Origin: an uncultured Pelagibacteraceae bacterium
Lineage (GTDB): Bacteria > Pseudomonadota > Alphaproteobacteria > Pelagibacterales > Pelagibacteraceae
DNA: 64,000 bases
Reading direction: 5' to 3'
Assembly (NCBI GenBank): GCA_902630065.1
Contig: CACOTF010000001.1
Span: 197,854 to 261,853, forward strand
Part shown: piece after piece, positions 29,347 to 38,712 of the stretch
How positions within the stretch are numbered: the stretch's first letter is position 1
Layout: each line of letters starts with the position of its first letter
The notes under the pieces: model-generated
The model's input: the letters and a program-made list of their open reading frames with translations, nothing else
What the model was told of the DNA's origin: nothing
The model's database searches: none
Translations under genes and position numbers: made by a program

Positions 29347-31686
29347 ATGTTAGAAGAAAATTTAAGAATAAATGAACCTGGTTTAAATGTTTTGCCACCT
29401 GGGGTTGAAAGATATGTAGTTAATGGCGGTGGATTAACAGGAGTTCAGGTTTTTCCGGATGATGAAATTGAAATTATTAATAATGAAGGAAATCAAATTT
29501 GTGAAATAGTTGTTTTTAATTCTGATGGAAATTCGGATCCATCAATTTTAAATTTAAAATCATCTAAATCAGAAAATGATATAATTAAAATTTTAAATAG
29601 AAATGAAGAAAGTTCGAAAATTGCTTTGCGCCAATTAGAAAAAAGAAATCTTAAAATTGCAAAATCTAAATCTTCAATCCTTTTTGATAAAGACACTCCA
29701 CCAGGAGAAAAAATTAAAATAAGTTCAAAAGATAAATGTTATTGCATTTTTTCTGCACCTGGTAATAATATGTTGGTTCATGAACAAAATCCTCCTACAG
29801 AATTAACTTTATTTATTAAAAGAAATAATATTGTTGACTATAAAGAACATAGAATAATTCCAGATCCAATTTTTGATCCTCTAGACGAAAAAAATATTGC
29901 AAAACAATCAGCGATTTCTTTTGAAGTTAAAGAAGGAGATTATATTCAAATAATTTGTCCAACTGGTAGACAATGTTCAGATTTTGTTGCTTTTGATACA
30001 GCTAAATTAGGTAAAGGTATTGAAAAAGGTTTAGATTGGCAAACAACCAGGACCTTTATGGGAAATACATTTCCAGGACCAGGATTGTATTCAAAATTTT
30101 ATGATACAGACCATGAGCCTTTAGTAGAAGTAATAAGAGATACTGTTGGTAGACATGACACTTTTAATCTTGCTTGTACATCGAAGTATTACGAAGATGC
30201 TGGTTATTTTGGGCATCCAAATTGCTCAGATAACTTAAGTGGTGCTATGGAAAATTTTGGGGTTAATAGACAAAAGGGATGGCATGCTATAAATTTATTT
30301 TTTAATACTTCAGCAGGAGGCTTAAATACCGTACTTTCTGATGAATCATTTGCTAGACCTGGAGATTATGTAATATTAAGAGCTTTAAAAGATTTAACCT
30401 GCGGAACATCAGCCTGTCCTAGTGATATAGATCCATGTAATTCATGGAACCCTACGGATATTTTTGTTAGAACTTACGAAAAAAAAAGAGAATTTACAAA
30501 ATCTTTTGCATTTAGAATGAAACCAGACTCCGAATTAAAACTAACAAAAAATACAGGATTTCATGAAAGAACTTCTAAGTTAACAAGAAACTTTGTTGAT
30601 GCTAGAGGATATTGGCTGCCCAATGATTACACTAAACACGGAGTAATAAATGAATATACAGCGTGTAGAGAAAAAGCAGTTTTAATTGATTTATCTTCTT
30701 TAAGAAAATTTGAAATATTAGGTCCGGATGCAGAAGAATTAATGGACTATACTTTAACTAGAAATGTTAAAAAATTGTCAGTTGGACAAATTGTTTATTC
30801 TTCGATGTGTTATGAAAATGGTTCTATGTTTGATGATGGAACATTGTTAAAAATGAGTGATCATGGATTTAGATGGGTATGTGGTGATGAATACGCAGGT
30901 GAATGGTTAAAAGAACAAGCAAAAAAGAAAAAATTTAATGTTTTAGTTAAAAACTCTACTGATCAAATAAATAATATTTCTCTACAAGGACCAAACAGTA
31001 GAAAAATTTTAGAAAAGTTTATTTTTACTCCACCAACACAACCTTCTATTTCAGAATTACAATGGTTTAGGTTTACAATCTGTAGAGTAAAAGAACTTAG
31101 TGGAATTCCATTAATGGTTTCTAGAACTGGATACACAGGCGAGTTAGGATACGAAATATGGTGCCACCCTTCAGATGCACCAGCGGTTTGGGATGTGCTT
31201 ATGGAAGCTGGCAAAGATGAAGGAATAATACCTGCTGGTTTTGGAGCATTAGATTTATTAAGAATTGAAGCTGGACTAATATTATTTGGTAATGAATTTG
31301 ATGGCCAAGTTGACCCTTTTGAAGCTGGTGTTGGATTTACAGTTCCTTTAAAAACAAAAACAGCAGATTTCATTGGTAAAGAAGCATTAATAAAGAGAAA
31401 AGAAAATCCGCAAAAGAAATTAGTTGGATTAGAACTTGTAGGCAAAGAAAAAGCTAATCACGGTGATTGCGTTCATATTGGAAGATCCCAAGTTGGAGTA
31501 GTTACAAGCGGATGTCTATCTCCTACTTTGAATAAAAATATTGCTTTGTGCAGAATTGATGTAGGTCATTCAGAAATAGGTATGAACGTTGAAGTCGGTA
31601 AAATTGATGGACATCAAAAAAGAATACCTGCTAAAATTGTTGGTTTCCCGCATTACGATCCTCAAAAAACACGTGTAAAATCTTAA
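29347..31686 (+). CDS. tdm: TMAO demethylase (Tdm)-like: DUF1989-type N-terminal region fused to GcvT-like THF domain
   Basis: 779 aa; CPTGRQCSDFVAFD, ACTSKYYEDAGYFGHPNCSDN, CGTSACPSDIDPCN (DUF1989 Cys residues), then GcvT aminomethyltransferase fold (VGQIVYSSMCYENGSMFDDGTLLKM...GYTGELGYEIW). Confidence 0.85.
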   Translation: MLEENLRINEPGLNVLPPGVERYVVNGGGLTGVQVFPDDEIEIINNEGNQICEIVVFNSDGNSDPSILNLKSSKSENDIIKILNRNEESSKIALRQLEKRNLKIAKSKSSILFDKDTPPGEKIKISSKDKCYCIFSAPGNNMLVHEQNPPTELTLFIKRNNIVDYKEHRIIPDPIFDPLDEKNIAKQSAISFEVKEGDYIQIICPTGRQCSDFVAFDTAKLGKGIEKGLDWQTTRTFMGNTFPGPGLYSKFYDTDHEPLVEVIRDTVGRHDTFNLACTSKYYEDAGYFGHPNCSDNLSGAMENFGVNRQKGWHAINLFFNTSAGGLNTVLSDESFARPGDYVILRALKDLTCGTSACPSDIDPCNSWNPTDIFVRTYEKKREFTKSFAFRMKPDSELKLTKNTGFHERTSKLTRNFVDARGYWLPNDYTKHGVINEYTACREKAVLIDLSSLRKFEILGPDAEELMDYTLTRNVKKLSVGQIVYSSMCYENGSMFDDGTLLKMSDHGFRWVCGDEYAGEWLKEQAKKKKFNVLVKNSTDQINNISLQGPNSRKILEKFIFTPPTQPSISELQWFRFTICRVKELSGIPLMVSRTGYTGELGYEIWCHPSDAPAVWDVLMEAGKDEGIIPAGFGALDLLRIEAGLILFGNEFDGQVDPFEAGVGFTVPLKTKTADFIGKEALIKRKENPQKKLVGLELVGKEKANHGDCVHIGRSQVGVVTSGCLSPTLNKNIALCRIDVGHSEIGMNVEVGKIDGHQKRIPAKIVGFPHYDPQKTRVKS

Positions 31687-32036
31687 TGTCAAAATCATCA
31701 AAGGATTTACTGGAATTTTGGGAAGATCAAATGAAACTGTCCCATACATCCAGTAATTACTTTTTCAGAAAGTCTCCTTCACATTATCACATGATGTTGA
31801 TTGTGATGAATTCCTATAAATTAAATGAAAACTTATCTGTCGAAGAACTTAAGACTAGACTTTTCAAAACCTCTAGACCCAAATCTGCACTCATGATCAA
31901 AGAAGCTTGTGATAAAGAATTTTTTTACCTCGAGAAAACTGGAAATGACCATAGAAAAAAGTACGTTTTACCCACACAGAATTTTGTTAATGAATTTAAC
32001 GAATATTTGAAAACTCTCAAAAATTTGAGTTTTTAA
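31686..32036 (+). CDS. small protein with possible winged-helix DNA-binding fold
   Basis: 116 aa; LSVEELKTRLFKTSRPKSALMIKEACDKEFFYLEKTGNDHRKKYVLPT resembles HTH plus wing; TAATG overlap with tdm stop. Confidence 0.5.
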   Translation: MSKSSKDLLEFWEDQMKLSHTSSNYFFRKSPSHYHMMLIVMNSYKLNENLSVEELKTRLFKTSRPKSALMIKEACDKEFFYLEKTGNDHRKKYVLPTQNFVNEFNEYLKTLKNLSF

Positions 32037-32125
32037 TAAAAAATCTAATAAATATTTAGAATTTATATAAATTATATATAAAAATTATTATATTCTTTCC
32101 TTTGCTAAAAAATTAAAGTTCGTTT

Positions 32126-33454
32126 ATGTCGTTACCGACAAAAGCAAAAGTTGTAATAATTGGTGGAGGAATTCACGGGTTAAGTACTGCTTGGAAACTT
32201 TCCGAAAAATATAAAAATCCAAACGATGTAGTTGTCCTAGAAAAAAAAGACACTGCTGCAGGTGCAAGTGGAATTGCATGTGGAGTTGTAAGAAATAATT
32301 ATTTTCAACCAGCAATGAGAGAATTAATGGCTCATTCAGTTAGTGTTTGGGAAAGTGATCCAGAAGCATTTAAATATAATGCTGTTGGCTATATGCAAAT
32401 TTCTCCGGAAGTAATGCATAAAGATGTTGCAAGTATTTATGAACAACAAAAAGCTATTGGATATGAATCAGAATTTATAGAAGGTGAAAAAGATTGCATG
32501 AAATATATGCAAGGAATTTTTAGTGATTGGCAAGCAAAAGGTATTACATCAGTCTTGCATGAAAAAAAAGGTGGATATGCGTTTAATAAGGACTCAATTA
32601 AAGCACTAGAGAAAAAAGCAAATTCAAACGGTGTAAACGTTCATAAAGGAGTAAAGGTTACAGGTTTTAAAAGAGGGAGCAACAGCAATGCAATTACTGG
32701 CGTAGTTACAGATAAAGGTACAATTGATTGTGATCAGGTAGTTATTGGAGCAGGACCATGGGTAAGAGATTTTTGGAATATGTTGGAGTTACCAAAAACC
32801 ACAAGCATAAAAGATGCTAAAAATGGAAAAATGCATGAAGTTGAAATGTGGAAGTACTGGTTTTTACAAGAAGGTGTATTAGGTGTGGACGCAGACTATT
32901 TAAAAACAAATGAAGGTAAAGCGCCTCCAGTAATCCATGTTGATACAGATGCTCCACTTTATTCTGATAAAGATGGTAAAATAATTACAGAAGACCTGTG
33001 GGGTATTTATTATAAACCTGATATTGAAGGTTTGGGAGTTCAAGGTGGAACATCGCCTTATATTGTTCAAAAACATTTTGATGAAGTTAATGTTGATCCA
33101 TATGGAATTGACTCTCCTGAATATCAAACTACTGATAAATTTTCTGATATGTGGACTTCGGCACTTGCACATATTCAGAAACGTTTTGTTGGTAAATCTC
33201 ATTTGTATAGAAAGGGACCATCAGGAGGATTGGGTTGTTTAACTCCAGATTCATTCCCGATATTCGATAGATTTTTTGAAAATGTTTACATGATTGCAGA
33301 TGCAAATCATGGTTATAAAATGATAGGTGTTGGACACCTAGTGGCACAAGAAATTTTAGGTCAAGAAAGTGAATTACTAAAACCGTTCAGGTTCGATAGA
33401 TATGAAAAAGGAAAACTTCATCCGACATCGAACAGTCCGTTTCCTTGGAGCTAA
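32126..33454 (+). CDS. FAD-dependent oxidoreductase (DAO family; sarcosine/dimethylglycine oxidase beta-like)
   Basis: VVIIGGGIHGLSTAWKLSEKY...VVVLEKKDTAAGASGIACGVVRNNY; RKGPSGGLGCLTPDSFPI. Confidence 0.88.
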   Translation: MSLPTKAKVVIIGGGIHGLSTAWKLSEKYKNPNDVVVLEKKDTAAGASGIACGVVRNNYFQPAMRELMAHSVSVWESDPEAFKYNAVGYMQISPEVMHKDVASIYEQQKAIGYESEFIEGEKDCMKYMQGIFSDWQAKGITSVLHEKKGGYAFNKDSIKALEKKANSNGVNVHKGVKVTGFKRGSNSNAITGVVTDKGTIDCDQVVIGAGPWVRDFWNMLELPKTTSIKDAKNGKMHEVEMWKYWFLQEGVLGVDADYLKTNEGKAPPVIHVDTDAPLYSDKDGKIITEDLWGIYYKPDIEGLGVQGGTSPYIVQKHFDEVNVDPYGIDSPEYQTTDKFSDMWTSALAHIQKRFVGKSHLYRKGPSGGLGCLTPDSFPIFDRFFENVYMIADANHGYKMIGVGHLVAQEILGQESELLKPFRFDRYEKGKLHPTSNSPFPWS

Positions 33455-33521
33455 TTTATCTAAGTAGACAAACGTTTTTTTTTCAGTTACCTTTTTGATC
33501 TGAAAATTCAAAGGGGGAAGA

Positions 33522-34991
33522 ATGACGGATCTTGAAAAACATGTAAACCAACCAGGTAGAGCTAAACTCGTCAAAAAAGTTAGAGAAAAAATAAACGAAT
33601 TAGGAATTACTTATATCTATTATCAATTTATTTCAGTAACCGGAAGAGTTGTTGGAAAAGGAATACCAGCAGACCACTGGGAAAGAACTGCAGAAAAAGG
33701 TTTTCAATTAGTTTATGGAGCAACTGCAAATTTATTTTTAGATCGTCATAATAATTATATTGGTTACGGCCCAGAAGCAATGGAATTGGTAGGGATACCT
33801 GATCCAGAAACTTTTGTTCAGTTACCTTGGGATAAGAGAGTTGGAAGAGTTTTTGTTACGTGTTTTAGAAACAGAGAAGAAAGAAAAAACCCAGGTGGTC
33901 ATTTAACAAGTGACTGCAGAGGTAATCTTAGAATTTTCATGAATGAGTTCAAAAAGAAACATGGATTAGAATTAAGAGTTGGAACAGAGCCTGAAATGAT
34001 GTGGTTAACAAAAAATCCTGACGGAACTCCAACTGGACAAGGTTTCTCAAAACCTTTCTGTTATCATATTGACCAATTTGAATCTTTAAGACCTGTGTTT
34101 ATGAAGGTTATTGAATACGCAAAAGCGATGGGTCTTGATATGATCCAAGGTGACCATGAAGATGCTCCTGGTCAATTAGAGCTTAACTGGACATTTGATA
34201 ATGTTTTAAGAAATGCTGACAGACTATCTACATATAGACAAATTTGTGCTCAAGTAGCAAGAGAACATAATCTAATAGCTTGCTTTATGACTAAACCATT
34301 TATGGGAGTTTCAGCAAGTGGATGTCACACCAATATGTCTTTATGGAAAGGTGGAAAAGTATCAGTAAACAAATTAGGTAACAAAAAACTTCCAGGTGTT
34401 GAAGAGGTCTTTAGTTATGTATCAGGTGGAACTAATACTTTTATGCCTGACACTAAAGATATGCAATTACCTGGAAAAATTGGATTACAATCAATTGCAG
34501 GGATAATGAAACACTTACCAGCTTTAACAGCAATTGGTTCTTCAACGGTTAACTCATACAGAAGATTATGGGATCAAGGTTTTTGGGCACCGGTATATGC
34601 TGACTGGGGTTACCAAAATAGAACTTGCGGTCTTAGAGTATCTGCGCCGGGTAGATTTGAGTACAGATCAGTTGACTCTATGCATAATCCATATTTATTA
34701 GGTGCTGCATTACTTAAAGCTTGTGATGAGGGAATATCTAAAAAAATGAAACCAGCTAAACCGGAGTCTAGAAATATATATGAAGCTCAAAAAGCTGGTA
34801 AAGATGTTAAAAAACTTCCACTAAGTTTAGGTGAAGCTTTAGATAGATTGGCGGAAGATGAAGTAATAAAATCATCAATGCCAGATGAAATGTATAAAGT
34901 ATTTAATTGGTACAAACGAGATGAGTGGGAAAAATTCCTTGGTGCAACAACGCAATGGGATCTTGATACTTATTTAGATTGTCTACCGTAG
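33522..34991 (+). CDS. gmaS: type III-like glutamine synthetase, probable gamma-glutamylmethylamide synthetase (GMAS)
   Basis: 489 aa; QGDHEDAPGQLELNW, SASGCHTNMSLW, STVNSYRRLWDQGFWAPVYADWG; strong SD GGGGGAAG; followed by mgsABC-like genes. Confidence 0.82.
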   Translation: MTDLEKHVNQPGRAKLVKKVREKINELGITYIYYQFISVTGRVVGKGIPADHWERTAEKGFQLVYGATANLFLDRHNNYIGYGPEAMELVGIPDPETFVQLPWDKRVGRVFVTCFRNREERKNPGGHLTSDCRGNLRIFMNEFKKKHGLELRVGTEPEMMWLTKNPDGTPTGQGFSKPFCYHIDQFESLRPVFMKVIEYAKAMGLDMIQGDHEDAPGQLELNWTFDNVLRNADRLSTYRQICAQVAREHNLIACFMTKPFMGVSASGCHTNMSLWKGGKVSVNKLGNKKLPGVEEVFSYVSGGTNTFMPDTKDMQLPGKIGLQSIAGIMKHLPALTAIGSSTVNSYRRLWDQGFWAPVYADWGYQNRTCGLRVSAPGRFEYRSVDSMHNPYLLGAALLKACDEGISKKMKPAKPESRNIYEAQKAGKDVKKLPLSLGEALDRLAEDEVIKSSMPDEMYKVFNWYKRDEWEKFLGATTQWDLDTYLDCLP

Positions 34992-35002
34992 TAGGATAGA
35001 AT

Positions 35003-35944
35003 ATGTGCGGGATTGCAGGATTAATTCATAGAGGAAATACTTCAAACGTTGGTTTTGAACTTCAAGGTATGCTTCAAGCATTAAAGCATAGAGGAGAAGA
35101 TTCAACTGGATACGCTCTATACGGAAAAACTGACGGTCAAAATTTTATCATGAGATTTAAAGTTGGAGAAAATGTCGGTGAAGGTAGTACTTCAGTTATG
35201 GAAGATGTCTCTGTATATGATGAAAGAAAAAAAATAGTTGATGGATATTTATCTGATTTGGGAGCAAAAATAATTAAAGAGGAAAGAATACTTCCTTATT
35301 CATTAAGATATGAAATTGAGTACGATAAAGATCTTATGGAATTTTCACAAAAAATAGAAAGCGTGCCTGGTGTTGAAATTCTGTCAATGGGTAAGTCTTT
35401 AGAAGTAATTAAAGATTTAGGAAATGCTGAAGCTGTATGCAAGAGATATAACCTTGATAAATTAGTTGGTACTCATGCAATTGGACATGCAAGAATGGCA
35501 ACAGAGTCAGGCGTTGATATTAAGTCAGCCCATCCATTCTGGGGATATCCTTTCAGTGATGTATCTGTTGTTCATAACGGTCAATTAACTAATTATTGGA
35601 ATAATAGAAGAGTATTAGAGAATAAAGGAATGAGATTTATGTCAGAGTGTGACTCTGAATTAATTGCAGTTTATTTGGCTGAAAAAATGAGAAATGGAGC
35701 AACACTAGAAGAAGGAATGAAAGAGTCTTTAACGGGCTTGGATGGAGTTTTCACTTACTTCGTTGCTACCAAAGACTCTTTAGGGATGGCTAAAGATACT
35801 ATGGCTGCAAAACCACTGGTATTATATGAGTCTGATGATCTTGTAGCTATGGGTTCTGAAGAAATAGCAATTAGATCAGTACTACCACAAGAAATAGAAA
35901 CATATGATCCTTTTGATGGAGAGGTTAAAGTATGGCAAATTTAA
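35003..35944 (+). CDS. mgsA: class II glutamine amidotransferase subunit (MgsA/GlxB-like)
   Basis: MCGIAGLIHRG N-terminal nucleophile Cys; GTHAIGHARMATES, VHNGQLTNYW. Confidence 0.85.
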   Translation: MCGIAGLIHRGNTSNVGFELQGMLQALKHRGEDSTGYALYGKTDGQNFIMRFKVGENVGEGSTSVMEDVSVYDERKKIVDGYLSDLGAKIIKEERILPYSLRYEIEYDKDLMEFSQKIESVPGVEILSMGKSLEVIKDLGNAEAVCKRYNLDKLVGTHAIGHARMATESGVDIKSAHPFWGYPFSDVSVVHNGQLTNYWNNRRVLENKGMRFMSECDSELIAVYLAEKMRNGATLEEGMKESLTGLDGVFTYFVATKDSLGMAKDTMAAKPLVLYESDDLVAMGSEEIAIRSVLPQEIETYDPFDGEVKVWQI

Positions 35945-36786
35945 AAACATCAGAAAAAAAAACTAAAGCTCAATCAATGGGACTTCATTCAGAGGTCTTA
36001 ACTGGAAAAACACAACAAAAATTTTTTAATCCTGATGAAGCAGAAAATTTTTATTATTTTGGAACATATGATGTTGATTTCAACAAAAGAACAGAAATCG
36101 ATATAAAAAATATGGAATGCAGAGAAGCCAATAAAAAAATTGATGAATTAATGAAAGATGGATATGGAACAATAGTTATAAAAAATCCTCAAGGAAAACA
36201 TAGTTTAGGTGTAGGAATTTTGAATAAATTAAATTTAATATTTGAGGGAAGCTTAGGTTATTTTGGATGTGGATCAATGGATGGTCCAATAGTTAGAATT
36301 AATGGTAGAGTTGGTTGGTCTTGTGCTGAAAATATGATGGCTGGCAAAGTTGTCATAGAAAAAAATGCTGGGTCTTGCTTTGGGGCAGCTATAAGAGGTG
36401 GCGATCTGATATGCAAAGGAAGCGTAGGTGCAAGAACTGGTATTGATCAAAAAGGTGGAACTATAATAATTGGTGGAGATGCTGGTGCTTTTACAGGTTT
36501 TATGATGCAAAGAGGTAGAATAATAATCTTGGGTGACGTAGGTATAAACTTGGGAGACTCTATGTATGATGGGACAATTTTTGTAGGTGGAAAAATTGGA
36601 TCATTTGGTAGTGATGCTGTCGAAGCTGAATTGACTGATTCAGATCAAGATTGGTTAAAAAGAAAATTAAAGGTTGCGGAGATCGGGGAAAACTTCGATG
36701 TTTCTAAAATGACCAAAGTTGTTGCAGGAAAAAAACTTTGGAATTACGATGCTCTTGAACCTACTGAGAAAAAAGGAGCAATTTAA
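35932..36786 (+). CDS. mgsB: glutamate synthase GXGXG-domain subunit (MgsB/GlxC-like)
   Basis: Repeating G-rich beta-helix: GRVGWSCAENMMAGKVVIEKNAGSCFGAAIRGGDL...GGDAGAFTGFMMQRGRIIILGDVG. Confidence 0.85.
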   Translation: MANLKTSEKKTKAQSMGLHSEVLTGKTQQKFFNPDEAENFYYFGTYDVDFNKRTEIDIKNMECREANKKIDELMKDGYGTIVIKNPQGKHSLGVGILNKLNLIFEGSLGYFGCGSMDGPIVRINGRVGWSCAENMMAGKVVIEKNAGSCFGAAIRGGDLICKGSVGARTGIDQKGGTIIIGGDAGAFTGFMMQRGRIIILGDVGINLGDSMYDGTIFVGGKIGSFGSDAVEAELTDSDQDWLKRKLKVAEIGENFDVSKMTKVVAGKKLWNYDALEPTEKKGAI

Positions 36787-38178
36787 ATGGCAAAGAAAAA
36801 AAACGGTAACGGAAAGTCAAACGGTTATTCCAATGGAAATGGAGTGGCGTCTAGAAATAAAAGTTTGCTAGGTCACAATGCAATCTTCACTCCTGAAGTA
36901 ATGGATGACATCCATATTAAATCAGAGTTAGGCAGATACAGAATGCGTGGTATGGCTTTGATGAAAAAGATACCAACTTTTGACGATCTAGTTTTCTTGC
37001 CAGGTACTCTAACAAGATTTGTAATTGAAGGTTATAGAGAAAAATGTGAAACTAAAACTATCATTGGTCCAAGATGCGAAAATCCGATTGAACTTGATAT
37101 ACCAGTTTATATTACTGGAATGAGTTTTGGAGCATTATCTTATGAGGCTAAAACAGCATTAGCGAGAGGTGCTACTATGGCTGGTAGTGCAACATGTTCT
37201 GGTGAAGGTGGAATGATACCAGATGAAAGAAGATATTCAGAAAAATGGTTTTATCAGTGCATACAATCAAGATACGGTTTTAATCCACATCACGCACAAC
37301 TAGCTGATGGAATTGAAGTTTTTATTGGACAAGGTCAAAAAGTTGGAATGGGAGGTCATTTAATGGGTCAAAAAGTTACTGACCAAGTTGCAGAAATGAG
37401 ATCGCTACCCGCAGGTATAGATCAAAGATCTCCAGCAAGACACCCAGATTGGTTAGGTCCAGATGATTTAGCTTTAAAAGTTCAAGAGCTTAGAGAATTA
37501 ACAAAAAACAAAGTGCCAATTCAGTTAAAGCTTGGTGCAGCTAAAGTATATGATGATGTAAGGATGGCAGCAAAATGTGATCCAGACTCTATATATCTTG
37601 ATGGAATGGAAGGTTCTACAGGTGCTGGACCACACATTGCAGCTGCTAACACAGGAATTCCAGGAATAGCAGGAATTAGAGAAGCTAGAAGAGCATTGGA
37701 TGATGTTGGTAAAACTGGAAAAGTAACTTTAATTTATGCAGGTGGTGTTAGAGATGGTGCAGACATGGCTAAAGCTTTAGCGCTTGGTGCAGACGCAATT
37801 GCAATTGGAACTGGCGCAATGGTGGCTTTAAATTGCAATAAAGAAATACCAGAGTCTAACTTTGAAAAAGAAATGGGTGTACCTGCAGGTCATTGCTATC
37901 ACTGTCACACAGGTAGATGTCCGGTAGGAGTAGCTACCCAAGATCCTAAATTAAGAAAAAGATTAAATCCTGATGACGCAGCATTAAGAGTATACAATTA
38001 TTTGCATGCAATGACATTAGAGGCTCAATTGTTGGCTAGAGCATGTGGAAAAACAAATATTCACTCGCTAGAACCAGAAGATATGGCTGCATTAACTATG
38101 GAGGCTTCTGCATTAGCTAAAGTACCTCTTGCAGGAACAAATCATACAGTAGGAGTTAAAGATTTCCATAAAATCTAA
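36787..38178 (+). CDS. mgsC: glutamate synthase FMN-binding subunit (MgsC/GlxD-like), Cys cluster retained
   Basis: TGMSFGALSYEAKTALARGA, GGVRDGADMAKALALGADAIAIGT, GHCYHCHTGRCPVGVATQDP. Confidence 0.87.
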   Translation: MAKKKNGNGKSNGYSNGNGVASRNKSLLGHNAIFTPEVMDDIHIKSELGRYRMRGMALMKKIPTFDDLVFLPGTLTRFVIEGYREKCETKTIIGPRCENPIELDIPVYITGMSFGALSYEAKTALARGATMAGSATCSGEGGMIPDERRYSEKWFYQCIQSRYGFNPHHAQLADGIEVFIGQGQKVGMGGHLMGQKVTDQVAEMRSLPAGIDQRSPARHPDWLGPDDLALKVQELRELTKNKVPIQLKLGAAKVYDDVRMAAKCDPDSIYLDGMEGSTGAGPHIAAANTGIPGIAGIREARRALDDVGKTGKVTLIYAGGVRDGADMAKALALGADAIAIGTGAMVALNCNKEIPESNFEKEMGVPAGHCYHCHTGRCPVGVATQDPKLRKRLNPDDAALRVYNYLHAMTLEAQLLARACGKTNIHSLEPEDMAALTMEASALAKVPLAGTNHTVGVKDFHKI

Positions 38179-38186
38179 TAGCAAAT

Positions 38187-38597
38187 ATGCCAAAGAAAAA
38201 AGGTAAGAAAAAAGTTAAATCAAAAGAGATCAAAGGTCAATTAGGTAAGAAAAAAGAGACTGCTAGAGAAAAAATGATTGGCCAAACAATTGGCTATCGA
38301 TATGACGTAAATCTTTTGCCAGACTATAGTCGACTAACTCCTTTTTTAAAAAAATATATAGAAGCTATGGGTTGGGACGATCTTAATTGGTTAGAGGACG
38401 TTCATATGGGTTATGAAGAAAATAGACCTGCTGTTTTTGATAGAAATGCAAATGGTTGGGTAACAATACCAAGTAAAATAAAATTGCCAAATAATCAACA
38501 AGACAGAGATATGATTGCTAGAGAGCTACTTGTTAAATTTCAGATGTCTCCGAATCATCCTTTAGTTGATTTAAAAAAAGCTTATTTAAAATTTTAA
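38187..38597 (+). CDS. hypothetical protein with Lys-rich N-terminus
   Basis: 136 aa, 8 nt downstream of mgsC; N-terminus MPKKKGKKKVKSKEIKGQLGKKKE. Confidence 0.7.
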   Translation: MPKKKGKKKVKSKEIKGQLGKKKETAREKMIGQTIGYRYDVNLLPDYSRLTPFLKKYIEAMGWDDLNWLEDVHMGYEENRPAVFDRNANGWVTIPSKIKLPNNQQDRDMIARELLVKFQMSPNHPLVDLKKAYLKF

Positions 38598-38712
38598 TTT
38601 TCAATTTTTAGTTGATAAAATAAATATTTACCTTTTATTTTATTGCTAAATTTATTTGTCAGTCACTCCAAAATTTCATAGAGTCTATCAACTATTAATA
38701 GGAGAGAGAAAT

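Noticed and set aside
30963-31445. 160-aa - strand ORF
   Set aside because: Fully antisense within tdm GcvT domain; shadow ORF despite length.
33460-33521. TTTCAG ... CTGAAA inverted repeat upstream of GMAS
   Set aside because: Arms of 6 bp with a 13-nt loop and no convincing U tract; not enough for a terminator or operator call.
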